Positions 1 through 6,981 of a stretch of DNA of 13,199 nt are shown in pieces. Numbering within the stretch: position 1 is the stretch's first letter; each line of letters begins with the position of its first letter. The DNA lies in assembly GCA_003447595.1 (NCBI GenBank), contig DLYT01000115.1, forward strand, positions 1-13,199, given 5' to 3'. Source of the stretch: Porphyromonadaceae bacterium. Its GTDB lineage: Bacteria > Bacteroidota > Bacteroidia > Bacteroidales > CAMTPD01. Made by a program: the position numbers and the translations under genes. Below the pieces are notes generated by a model. The model searched no databases and was not told where the DNA came from. It saw only the letters and a program-made list of their open reading frames with translations.

Positions 1-723
1 TCCGATTCGCTTCGGGAAGAGTTACTAAGCACCTACCTAAACTCTCTAAAACGGTATACAACTGTAGATGAGGTTGACTTCAGAAAACAACTTCAGCACT
101 ATATTTTATTCCGCACACTTCAGGTACTAGGAGCATATGGTTTCAGAGGATACTTTGAAAAGAAGCCACATTTTATACAAAGTGTGCCGTATGCAATCGC
201 TAACCTAAAGGCGCTATTGAAAAATAATTTCAAAGAATATCCATATTTATGTAATGTTCTTCGTGAGCTTACTGAACTAAAACAGTTTTCGGAAGATATA
301 AAGAAACGAAGGCTTGAAGTGAAAATATTTTCTTTTGCTTATAAAAAAGGAATACCTAACGACACCACAGGTAATGGAGGCGGATTTGTTTTTGATTGCC
401 GTGCAATCAATAACCCGGGCAAATATGAGCGATACAATCACTTTACGGGATTGGACGAACCTGTTGTAGAATTCCTCGAAAACGAAGGAGAAATAACAAG
501 TTTCCTCAATAATGTTTATCCAATTGTCGATGCCTCGGTACAACGATACATAGACCGTGGATTCGCTAGCTTGATGATTTGTTTCGGGTGCACAGGCGGA
601 CAACACCGCTCTGTATATTCGGCACAAAAGATGGCAGAGCATCTACACGATAAATTCGACGTTAAAATTCAACTCATTCATAGAGAACAAAACATTGAAC
701 AAATTTTAGAATCAAGATTATGA
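1..723 (+). CDS. APH-type sugar kinase (C-terminal part) fused to a RapZ C-terminal domain; 5' end outside window
   Basis: The frame is open from base 1, so the start lies upstream and 240 residues are visible. Residues about 1-85 read like the end of an aminoglycoside-phosphotransferase/AmgK-type kinase (YILFRTLQVLGAYGFRGYFE is the typical C-terminal helix). A short linker follows, then residues about 107-232 match the RapZ C-terminal domain: FDCRAINNP (131-139), FTGLDEPV and the hallmark GCTGGQHRSV (196-205). In E. coli this RapZ domain binds glucosamine-6-phosphate and small RNAs, but RapZ carries a P-loop domain in front rather than an APH kinase. The stop overlaps the next start (ATGA, 720-723), so the kinase and the MurU-like nucleotidyltransferase are probably made together. 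By analogy with AmgK/MurU, I infer anomeric phosphorylation of MurNAc or a related sugar, with the RapZ domain sensing an amino-sugar phosphate. The kinase catalytic loop is not in the window, so substrate and activity are unproven. The GTG at 184 is internal, not a real start. Confidence 0.85.
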   Translation, partial: SDSLREELLSTYLNSLKRYTTVDEVDFRKQLQHYILFRTLQVLGAYGFRGYFEKKPHFIQSVPYAIANLKALLKNNFKEYPYLCNVLRELTELKQFSEDIKKRRLEVKIFSFAYKKGIPNDTTGNGGGFVFDCRAINNPGKYERYNHFTGLDEPVVEFLENEGEITSFLNNVYPIVDASVQRYIDRGFASLMICFGCTGGQHRSVYSAQKMAEHLHDKFDVKIQLIHREQNIEQILESRL

Positions 724-1451
724 AAGCAATGATTTTTGCAGCGGGCACAGGTAGCAGGCTTAAACCGTTGACAGATACAAAGCCTAAAGCCCTCATCGAA
801 GTGGGAGGAAAACCATTGCTCCAACATGTAATTGAAAAACTAAAAGCATCAGGTTTTACATACATTGTTATCAACGTGCACCATCTAGCCGATCAGATCA
901 TCGACTTCTTACAAGCAAATGGTAACTTTGGTATCGAAATTCACATTGCAGACGAACGCGACTATCTACTCGACACCGGCGGTGGAATCAAGAATGCAAG
1001 ACACTTACTCGAAGGTGAAGAGCCTTTCCTGGTACATAATGTCGACATCTTATCCAACGTAGATTTAAAGGAGGTATATGAATCACATCTCAATTCCGAA
1101 GCATTGGCTACGCTGGTAGTAAGCAAGCGCAAAACGAGCAGATACCTTTTGTTTGACAAACAAAACCGTCTTTCGGGATGGAAGAATAAAGAAACCGGAG
1201 AGATTAAATCCTATTTTCCCGACTTCGACCCTTCGAGATATGAAGAGTACGCTTTCAGTGGAATACACGTTTTATCTCCTGAAATATTTGAATGGATGGA
1301 TGAGTGGACAGGCAAGTTTCCTATCATCAACTTTTATTTATCTATTGCTGCAAAAGCAGATCTTCGGGCCTACCCGGCCGAGCATTTACAACTGCTCGAT
1401 GTAGGCAAACCCGAAACACTGCAACAAGCGGAAGAATTATTTAAGGTTTAA
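720..1451 (+). CDS. murU: MurU-like sugar-1-phosphate nucleotidyltransferase
   Basis: The 243-residue protein has the GT-A nucleotidyltransferase fold signature at its N terminus, AAGTGSRLKPLTDTKPKAL (residues 7-25), in which Lys23 is the expected catalytic or phosphate-binding lysine. It also has DTGGGI (85-90) and HNVD (106-109), the equivalent of the metal-binding NGD/NxD motif. Length, the missing C-terminal left-handed beta-helix and the DTGGGI segment resemble Pseudomonas MurU (MurNAc-alpha-1-phosphate uridylyltransferase) more than GlmU or GlgC. The family reaction is NTP + sugar-1-phosphate to NDP-sugar + PPi in the cytoplasm. The start overlaps the upstream kinase stop by 4 bp, which suggests translational coupling, and the kinase would supply the sugar-1-phosphate. 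The 3' end overlaps the convergent downstream gene by 11 bp. A mannose-1-phosphate guanylyltransferase or other NDP-sugar synthase is the main alternative. The fold is certain; the symbol rests on gene pairing and motif likeness. Confidence 0.82.
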   Translation: MKAMIFAAGTGSRLKPLTDTKPKALIEVGGKPLLQHVIEKLKASGFTYIVINVHHLADQIIDFLQANGNFGIEIHIADERDYLLDTGGGIKNARHLLEGEEPFLVHNVDILSNVDLKEVYESHLNSEALATLVVSKRKTSRYLLFDKQNRLSGWKNKETGEIKSYFPDFDPSRYEEYAFSGIHVLSPEIFEWMDEWTGKFPIINFYLSIAAKADLRAYPAEHLQLLDVGKPETLQQAEELFKV

Positions 1452-4395
1452 GGACAACTCCCAAACTTTTCTTTCCATCTATTTTTACCACAATCGGCTT
1501 TTCAAAACGGACATGTCTTAGATATTCCGTTTCATGAAGAGCCGTTTGTGCGTTTAAGAAGTCTTCATCAAACCACCCGTCTTTATTAAATGGATTGATC
1601 GTGAAATAACCAACACCAAAAGAGGTCAGATTCTGAAAAAAGTGTGTCCCTTGACTCGGTTCTATTCGATAGTTTTCGAGACCCGATTCTACAATAACAC
1701 GAGCCATTGAGATGTGTGGCCATTTTACCGGAATCCCCAACCAAGTATCACTAGATCCCCATCGGCCGGGGCCCACCAACACATAACCTCTGTCTTCAGC
1801 TACAAATTCTTTATTCAGCTTTTCGATATCATAAGCAATCAATTGATTCTTGCTCGCATTGAAAGCATTGCTTTTTACATATACGATATCAAAAACATCG
1901 CTTTGAATACCATTCCCCAATGCCTGACGCGAAGTAATAATCGTATCCTCTTGCAACACGTCATGCAAGTCTTCGTCAATCAACTCTTTATTATCTACAA
2001 TAGGACGTACCTGAAGAAGATAAAAAACAGCCGTATTACTTCCATGGTCTATATTCATCGCAAACTCAATTTCTACCGGACGCCCCATCTCTTCCTGGCT
2101 ACACTTGAGTATAAAGTTGAGCGTAGAAGCCAACGGATATACATCATGTTGCAACACATTCGAGAATGAAATAATCTTACGTCCGCCCGGATAGTATCCT
2201 TCGCGAATCATTTGATCATACGGATCGTAGGTAGAAACAATATATCGAAGCGACCCATCTTTATCGGCTTCCTTTACAGACAGACGCAATAAATTGAATG
2301 AATCATCTATGGATATCTCTTTTGCTATACTTTTGAGATCAAGCGCATAAAAGCGTACTTGCGTCTCACGCAAAGCAAAATCGGTCGTACTTAACTGTAA
2401 TATATTATGTGGGTGTTGTGGCGAAAAACGTAGTGTTTGCCCTCCGTCAACAATGTATTTCCCTAGTCCTAATGCGATGTTTACAATACCATCCTCTGCT
2501 TTTTCATTGCCAATCGGGTAAAAGTTGAGCGAACGAGCTACTCCCGATATGGTAGGATAAAAATGATCTCCATAGGTACTCCCCACCACTTCTTGCAAAA
2601 CAATGGCCATTTTTTCCTGATCAATCACATTAGAGGTCGCAGTCATATACCCTTTACTGTCTTTGAAAAACACCGAAGCATACACACCTTTGATTGCATC
2701 ACTTAGTTTTCGAAGCATTTCGTATTTGTCATCTTCGTGCGGAACCATATAGGTTGAATAAATTCCGGCGAAAGGTTGATAATGCGAATCTTCGAGCAAA
2801 CTCGAGGAGCGCACGGCAATCGGTGATTTTACCACTTCGAAAAAGGCCATCAAGTCTTCAACCAGTGATACGGGAAGTTTCGCTCGCAAAAAGTAACGCA
2901 GCATTTCTTCATCGGGCAGTTCGGTTAAAGCTATAGGATAGAGATTGTTCGACTCCATAAATTGATCGAAGATATCGGTACAGATCACTACGGTTTTGGG
3001 TATTCGAACAGCAAAGTTATCATGCCAATTCAACTCGGGATAACGTTTGATCATGGTTCCCATAAAAGCAAGTCCTCTACCCTTTCCACCCAACGAGCCG
3101 TTACCAATACGTGCAAAATCCGAATATTCATCAAATCGTTCTTTCTTAAAGATCGCGATCACACCGGTATTCTTCATTTTACGATATTGTACAATCGCAT
3201 CAAAGATTACCTGACGGGCCTCATTCATGTCTTTGAAGTCGGAGACGTCGATTCCCTTCAACAACTCTGCCGGAGGGAACATTGCTCTGGAATAAAAGAA
3301 ACGAGAAAAATGATTGCGTGAAAGGTGGTACACCAATGACTCATCGGGAATAGAGTACAGTTTTACTTGTAAGTCTTTCAAATCTCGAATGCGCATAATC
3401 TCGGTACGCGTAATCGGATTGATAATTACAAAGTCCCCAAATCCGAAATCTTGGGTGATTTCATTACGAAGGTCTTGAGGAAAACTTTTCGACCCTTTAT
3501 CTATAAAAGAAGCATTCAACTCATAAGCATAGCTTCGATTAATCGATTCGGACGATTCAAAGATTAACGGCAATACAGGGTCTTTCTTTCTGATAAAGTG
3601 ACCAAACTTATATCCGGCCAACTTATCCTTCACGCCCTCTCGCTTGAAACTCATGTCACAAATGATTCCAAGCATGTTTTTTTGATACATCGTGTATATC
3701 TCAACAGCCTCTTCATAATTACGTGCCAACAAAACCTTGGGACGTCCGCGCATACGAAGCATCTGATTGTGTTCATTCAACGCTTCTTTTGAAAACTCTT
3801 TCGATTGCTCCAACACATAACGATATATAAGAGGCAAAGCAGAGGAGTAAAAACGAACCGAATCTTCAACAAGAAGAATCACCTGTACTCCCACCGAACT
3901 CACATCGGCCTCTACGTTCATCTTATCCTCTATTAACTTGATAATCGCCAAAAGGAGTTCGGTATTTCCCAACCAGCTAAACACATAATCAATTGCACTG
4001 AGGTCTTCTTGCGCAACTCGCTTTGATACTTCCTTCGAAAACGGAGTAAGAACAACGATCGGAATATGGGGGAAGTGCTCTTTGATATGCTTGGCCGCAG
4101 CAAAGGTATCGCTGTTGTCCATGTTGGGCATACAAATGATTAATTCAAAATTACCAAAACTAAGCTCATCCATTGCCTCTTCTTGTGTGGTTACTTGTGT
4201 AAAGCGAGGTGGATAACGTAGGTTAAGGGAAGTGTATTCGTTAAAAATCTGCTCATCGACACGCCCATCGTCTTCAAGCATAAATGCATCGTATTTTGTG
4301 GCAATTAGTAACACATTGTAAACTCGACGCCGCATTAAGGTAGCAAAAGATGTGTCCTTAAAAACCAAATTCTTTATATTCGGAATGGTACTCAT
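1441..4395 (-). CDS. Receiver-domain protein with PEP synthase/PPDK-type ATP-binding region
   Basis: This 984-residue cytoplasmic protein starts with two receiver-like domains. The first (about 26-160) keeps the MPNMDN turn (89-94) but has Ile86 where the phosphoacceptor Asp should be, so it is a pseudo-receiver. The second (about 170-305) has the expected residues: Glu177/Asp178, Asp247, Ser281/282 and Lys300. From about 430 the protein resembles the nucleotide-binding part of PEP synthase and pyruvate phosphate dikinase: GNGSLGGKGRGLAF (431-444), AVRSSSLLEDS (527-537), EIEFAM (775-780) and LLQVRPI (793-799). The usual C-terminal PEP/pyruvate TIM barrel is absent. A conserved-looking tail has GPGRWGSSD (875-883) and GTHFFQNL (916-923). 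I chose the ATG at 4395; the only in-frame upstream option is a TTG at 4422, which lies inside a predicted promoter element. The gene is divergent from gdhA and convergent with the MurU-like gene. It could be a signal-controlled phosphotransferase, or an ATP-binding regulator without PEP synthase activity. Confidence 0.85.
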   Translation of the reverse strand: MSTIPNIKNLVFKDTSFATLMRRRVYNVLLIATKYDAFMLEDDGRVDEQIFNEYTSLNLRYPPRFTQVTTQEEAMDELSFGNFELIICMPNMDNSDTFAAAKHIKEHFPHIPIVVLTPFSKEVSKRVAQEDLSAIDYVFSWLGNTELLLAIIKLIEDKMNVEADVSSVGVQVILLVEDSVRFYSSALPLIYRYVLEQSKEFSKEALNEHNQMLRMRGRPKVLLARNYEEAVEIYTMYQKNMLGIICDMSFKREGVKDKLAGYKFGHFIRKKDPVLPLIFESSESINRSYAYELNASFIDKGSKSFPQDLRNEITQDFGFGDFVIINPITRTEIMRIRDLKDLQVKLYSIPDESLVYHLSRNHFSRFFYSRAMFPPAELLKGIDVSDFKDMNEARQVIFDAIVQYRKMKNTGVIAIFKKERFDEYSDFARIGNGSLGGKGRGLAFMGTMIKRYPELNWHDNFAVRIPKTVVICTDIFDQFMESNNLYPIALTELPDEEMLRYFLRAKLPVSLVEDLMAFFEVVKSPIAVRSSSLLEDSHYQPFAGIYSTYMVPHEDDKYEMLRKLSDAIKGVYASVFFKDSKGYMTATSNVIDQEKMAIVLQEVVGSTYGDHFYPTISGVARSLNFYPIGNEKAEDGIVNIALGLGKYIVDGGQTLRFSPQHPHNILQLSTTDFALRETQVRFYALDLKSIAKEISIDDSFNLLRLSVKEADKDGSLRYIVSTYDPYDQMIREGYYPGGRKIISFSNVLQHDVYPLASTLNFILKCSQEEMGRPVEIEFAMNIDHGSNTAVFYLLQVRPIVDNKELIDEDLHDVLQEDTIITSRQALGNGIQSDVFDIVYVKSNAFNASKNQLIAYDIEKLNKEFVAEDRGYVLVGPGRWGSSDTWLGIPVKWPHISMARVIVESGLENYRIEPSQGTHFFQNLTSFGVGYFTINPFNKDGWFDEDFLNAQTALHETEYLRHVRFEKPIVVKIDGKKSLGVVLKP

Positions 4396-4419
4396 AGACA
4401 AATGATAAAATTTTATTCT

Positions 4420-4427
4420 CAAAAGTA
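4420..4427 (-). promoter_or_regulatory. Candidate -7 element for the receiver/PPDK-like gene
   Basis: On the minus strand this reads TACTTTTG, an exact match to the Bacteroides -7 consensus TAnnTTTG, ending 24 bp before the ATG at 4395. No clear TTTG -33 box lies about 19-21 bp upstream, so the promoter may be weak or need an activator. If used, it gives a 5' leader of only about 15-20 nt and excludes the TTG codon at 4422 as a start. Confidence 0.4.
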
Positions 4428-4437
4428 TATAAAAAAG

Positions 4438-4467
4438 TTTGTTTATTCGTTTTAATCAATACATTTG
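4438..4467 (+). promoter_or_regulatory. Predicted gdhA promoter (Bacteroides type)
   Basis: A -33 box TTTG (4438-4441) is followed after 18 bp by TACATTTG (4460-4467), which matches the -7 consensus TAnnTTTG. The spacing is one base short of the usual 19-21. Transcription would begin near 4472-4476, leaving a leader of about 75 nt before the gdhA ATG. The leader is A/T-rich and has no Shine-Dalgarno motif. Confidence 0.65.
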
Positions 4468-4473
4468 CCCCTG

Positions 4474-4499
4474 TTCGTTTGTTTTATATAAAAAACGAA
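4474..4499 (+). other. Dyad/hairpin at the predicted 5' end of the gdhA transcript
   Basis: TTCGTTT (4474-4480) is the exact reverse complement of AAACGAA (4493-4499). The interior contains the self-complementary TTTATATAAA (4483-4492), with a GT bulge on the left arm. The dyad starts about 6 bp after the -7 element, so it could form a hairpin at the very 5' end of the mRNA or act as a DNA operator. The structure is seen in the sequence; its function is unknown. Confidence 0.45.
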
Positions 4500-4549
4500 T
4501 GGTATTTATAAATATGATAAATCACAATAACTAAGTAAAACGGCTAGTT

Positions 4550-5884
4550 ATGAAAACCGAACAAATTATAGCAGCGCTGGAAGCAAAACACCCCGGCGAA
4601 CACGAGTATCTTCAGGCAGTAAAAGAAGTTTTACTTTCCATCGAAGATGTATACAATCAACATCCTGAGTTTGAAAAAGCTCGAATCATAGAACGCTTGG
4701 TCGAGCCCGATAGAATCCTAACATTTAGAGTTCCGTGGGTAGATGACAAAGGCGATATTCAGGTAAATCTAGGTTACCGTGTACAATTTAACAATGCAAT
4801 TGGCCCATACAAAGGAGGTTTACGCTTTCACGCATCCGTAAATCTTTCCATTCTTAAGTTTTTAGGATTTGAACAAACCTTCAAAAATGCACTTACTACC
4901 CTACCGATGGGTGGAGCAAAAGGAGGATCGGACTTTAGCGTTCGTGGAAAATCGAACGGTGAAATCATGCGCTTCTGCCAAGCATTTATGCTCGAACTAT
5001 GGCGCAACATTGGTCCCGACACCGATGTTCCAGCCGGAGACATCGGCGTAGGGGCTCGTGAAATTGGCTATCTATACGGAATGTACAAGAAGCTTGCTCG
5101 CGAAAACACAGGCACATTCACCGGAAAAGGTCTCGATTATGGTGGTTCTCGCATTCGCCCCGAAGCTACCGGTTTTGGCGGATTGTACTTTGTAGATGAG
5201 ATGCTCAAAGCACAAGGAATGAGTTTGCACGATAAAACTGTTGCCATTTCCGGATTTGGAAATGTGGCTTGGGGCGCGGCGATCAAGGCTACCGAACTGG
5301 GAGCAAAAGTGGTTACCATCTCTGGTCCCGACGGATATGTGTATGATCCGGATGGAATCAAAGGCGACAAAATCGATTATATGCTAGAATTGCGCAGTTC
5401 GGGCGAAGATATTGTGGCTCCTTATGCAGAGAAATACAATGTTGAATTCTTCGAAGGTAAAAAGCCTTGGGAACAAAAGGTCGACATCGCTCTTCCTTGC
5501 GCAACGCAAAACGAACTAGATGAAGCCGATGCTCGATTACTTCATAAAAATGGAGTTATGTGTGTCGGCGAAATTTCAAACATGGGCTGTACGGCCGAAG
5601 CAGCAGATTATATGATCGAGCATAGAATGCTTTATGCTCCGGGCAAAGCTGTAAACGCTGGTGGTGTAGCAACCTCCGGACTCGAAATGACGCAGAATGC
5701 GATGCACCTGCAATGGGAAGCCGAAGAGGTAGACAGCCGTTTGAAGCAAATCATGATTAATATCCATGAGCAATGCGTAAAATATGGTACCGATGAACAT
5801 GGATATGTCAACTATGTAAAAGGAGCAAACATTGCCGGGTTTATGAAAGTAGCCAAAGCAATGATTGATCAAGGCGTTATCTAA
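4550..5884 (+). CDS. gdhA: NADP-type glutamate dehydrogenase
   Basis: The 444-residue protein catalyses reversible amination of 2-oxoglutarate with ammonium to L-glutamate, a main nitrogen-assimilation step in Bacteroidales. Its length fits the hexameric bacterial family (about 445-450 residues). The substrate side shows GPYKGGLRFH (85-94), the catalytic-lysine motif PMGGAKGGSDF (119-129, Lys125) and PAGDIGVG (161-168, Asp164). The dinucleotide-binding motif is ISGFGNVAWGA (233-243). The biosynthetic NADP(H) assignment follows overall likeness to the E. coli GdhA class, because cofactor preference cannot be read from a single residue. The ATG follows an A-rich leader and agrees with the family N terminus. 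The gene is monocistronic: it has its own near-consensus promoter at 4438-4467 and a strong terminator 16 bp past the stop. Confidence 0.96.
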   Translation: MKTEQIIAALEAKHPGEHEYLQAVKEVLLSIEDVYNQHPEFEKARIIERLVEPDRILTFRVPWVDDKGDIQVNLGYRVQFNNAIGPYKGGLRFHASVNLSILKFLGFEQTFKNALTTLPMGGAKGGSDFSVRGKSNGEIMRFCQAFMLELWRNIGPDTDVPAGDIGVGAREIGYLYGMYKKLARENTGTFTGKGLDYGGSRIRPEATGFGGLYFVDEMLKAQGMSLHDKTVAISGFGNVAWGAAIKATELGAKVVTISGPDGYVYDPDGIKGDKIDYMLELRSSGEDIVAPYAEKYNVEFFEGKKPWEQKVDIALPCATQNELDEADARLLHKNGVMCVGEISNMGCTAEAADYMIEHRMLYAPGKAVNAGGVATSGLEMTQNAMHLQWEAEEVDSRLKQIMINIHEQCVKYGTDEHGYVNYVKGANIAGFMKVAKAMIDQGVI

Positions 5885-5900
5885 TACAACCCAATTATAT

Positions 5901-5952
5901 AAAAAGCGTGGTTACCAAAAGTAGAAATACCTTTGTGTAACCACGCTTTTTT
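5901..5952. terminator. Bidirectional rho-independent terminator between gdhA and ruvC
   Basis: AAAAAGCGTGGTTAC (5901-5915) pairs perfectly with GTAACCACGCTTTTT (5937-5951), giving a 15-bp stem with a 21-nt loop. There is a T-run on the plus strand and the matching A-run gives a T-run on the minus strand. It lies between the two convergent genes and can serve both. Confidence 0.9.
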
Positions 5953-5963
5953 ATTGAGTAAAG

Positions 5964-6524
5964 TTATTTGACTACTTTACCCGGATTTTTATTGACATAG
6001 TCTTTCCAGCTCTTTACTTTAGAATCTGCAACCGGACGATTGGACTGAAAATAGTGACAAAGTGCCGCAGCCAATCCATCTGTTGCATCTAACTGTGGAA
6101 GCATGTTTTCTTGCGGAATCTTTAGATAACGTTTCAACATATCTGCTACCTGCTCTTTTGATGCACCTCCATTACCGGTTATCGACATCTTTATTTTCAA
6201 CGGTGCATATTCATAGATTGGCAAGTCTCTAGACAAAGCTGCAGCCATTGCTACTCCCTGAGCACGACCCAATTTGAGCATACTCTGTACATTCTTTCCA
6301 AAAAAGGGAGCTTCGATAGCTAACTCGTCGGGATGATACTCGTCTACAAGAGCCACGACCCGTTCAAAGATGCGACGCAACTTGAGATAATGATCAGTGT
6401 ATTTACTCAAATCAAGAATACCCATTACCTCTAATGCCGGTTTATTTCCTGTGACACGCAAAATTCCATACCCCATCACTGTAGTTCCGGGGTCGATTCC
6501 CAATATAATTCGATCTTTAATCAT
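5964..6524 (-). CDS. ruvC: RuvC crossover junction endodeoxyribonuclease
   Basis: The 186-residue protein is the Holliday-junction resolvase that works with RuvAB in recombinational repair. The RNase H-like fold is clear from ILGIDPGTTVMGYG (7-20) and AIEAPFFGKN (69-78), followed by the DNA-contact segment KMSITGNGGASKEQV (112-126). LDATDGLAAALCH (145-157) comes last. The four acidic metal ligands are all present: Asp11, Glu71, Asp146 and Asp149, equivalent to E. coli Asp7, Glu66, Asp138 and Asp141. The ATG at 6522-6524 is supported by a strong AGGAGG located within the end of the upstream DUF4286 gene. The two genes overlap by 8 bp and form an operon. The C-terminal tail (about 162-186, lysine-rich) is slightly longer than in E. 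coli RuvC. Confidence 0.96.
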   Translation of the reverse strand: MIKDRIILGIDPGTTVMGYGILRVTGNKPALEVMGILDLSKYTDHYLKLRRIFERVVALVDEYHPDELAIEAPFFGKNVQSMLKLGRAQGVAMAAALSRDLPIYEYAPLKIKMSITGNGGASKEQVADMLKRYLKIPQENMLPQLDATDGLAAALCHYFQSNRPVADSKVKSWKDYVNKNPGKVVK

Positions 6525-6831
6525 CCAACTCTACCTCCTCGAGTAGCGTTGTAAAACCAACTACTTTCTCTTTAAATTTCAATACTAAAGATTGTTGCAA
6601 CGCTTGTCCTTCTTTAGTAATCCATTCATTCAAAGTAGCATTATCGTTTACGTGATATTGCAACGAATAACTTTCACCCTCATCAGCGTGTTGCGATAAG
6701 ATACGCGACAAACGCGCACGTGTAAGTAATCCACTTGCTAGAGACTGAGGAATAAATTCTTTTTTTAGATAATCGATAAACTCGTGATGTGAGTCATTAT
6801 CAATATGAAATGTTGTATTATAAATAATCAT
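6517..6831 (-). CDS. DUF4286 family protein
   Basis: This small 104-residue protein of unknown function begins MIIYNTTFHIDNDSHHEFID and continues with a WITKEGQAL segment; this layout is characteristic of the DUF4286 family found in Bacteroidota. It has no signal peptide or membrane segment. The alternation of beta-strand and helix (MIIYNTTFHI, then LKKEFIPQSL, then SYSLQYHV) suggests a compact ferredoxin-like or dimeric alpha-beta barrel fold, which is inference only. The gene ends 8 bp inside ruvC, so the two are translationally coupled on one mRNA. No function in recombination is known to me; the link may be purely operonic. The start is preceded by an A/T-rich leader and a candidate -7 element at 6854-6861. 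Confidence 0.85.
   Translation of the reverse strand: MIIYNTTFHIDNDSHHEFIDYLKKEFIPQSLASGLLTRARLSRILSQHADEGESYSLQYHVNDNATLNEWITKEGQALQQSLVLKFKEKVVGFTTLLEEVELDD
6534..6539 (-). promoter_or_regulatory. Strong Shine-Dalgarno sequence of ruvC
   Basis: The minus strand reads GAGGAGGTAGAGTTGG directly before the ruvC ATG. The AGGAGG core ends 9 nt from the start codon. It lies inside the last codons of the DUF4286 gene (…EEVELDD). Most other genes in the window have no such motif. Confidence 0.7.
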
Positions 6832-6853
6832 TGCGGTAGTAATTTTATAGCTA

Positions 6854-6861
6854 CAAAGATA
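6854..6861 (-). promoter_or_regulatory. Candidate -7 element for the DUF4286-ruvC operon
   Basis: The minus strand reads TATCTTTG, matching TAnnTTTG, 22 bp before the DUF4286 ATG. The -33 region is A/T-rich without an exact TTTG. It sits back to back with the tRNA promoter, so the two polymerase sites overlap. Confidence 0.45.
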
Positions 6862-6892
6862 GTTGTTATTTCTATAATTAATGTTACATTTG
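6862..6892 (+). promoter_or_regulatory. Predicted promoter of tRNA-Ala
   Basis: GTTG (6862-6865) is followed after 19 bp by TACATTTG (6885-6892), the same -7 octamer as in the gdhA promoter. Transcription would start near 6898-6900, giving an 8-10 nt 5' leader before the tRNA. Confidence 0.6.
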
Positions 6893-6907
6893 CCTTGAAC
6901 ACCTTTC

Positions 6908-6981
6908 GGGGCATTAGCTCATCTGGCTAGAGCGTTAGACTGGCAGTCTAAAGGTGATCGGTTCGAGTCCGATATGCTCCA
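6908..6981 (+). tRNA. tRNA-Ala(GGC)
   Basis: A full cloverleaf of 74 nt can be drawn. The acceptor stem is GGGGCAT/ATGCTCC, with a G3:U70 wobble that is the identity element of alanine tRNAs. The D stem is GCTC/GAGC and the anticodon stem TTAGA/TCTAA, with loop CTGGCAG giving anticodon GGC (6942-6944), which reads GCC and GCU codons. The T stem is ATCGG/CCGAT with loop TTCGAGT, and the discriminator base is A6981. CCA is not encoded (the next bases are CAC), so it must be added after transcription. No tRNA or rRNA gene adjoins it. Confidence 0.96.

Noticed and set aside
1067..1119. AAGGAGG followed by ATG inside the MurU-like gene
   Set aside because: The frame opened at 1078 closes after 13 codons, and the purines simply encode Lys-Glu in the larger protein.
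4396..4422. Upstream TTG start adding nine residues to the receiver/PPDK-like protein
   Set aside because: The TTG lies within the predicted -7 element and the ATG at 4395 gives a normal leader; the extra residues do not belong to any domain.
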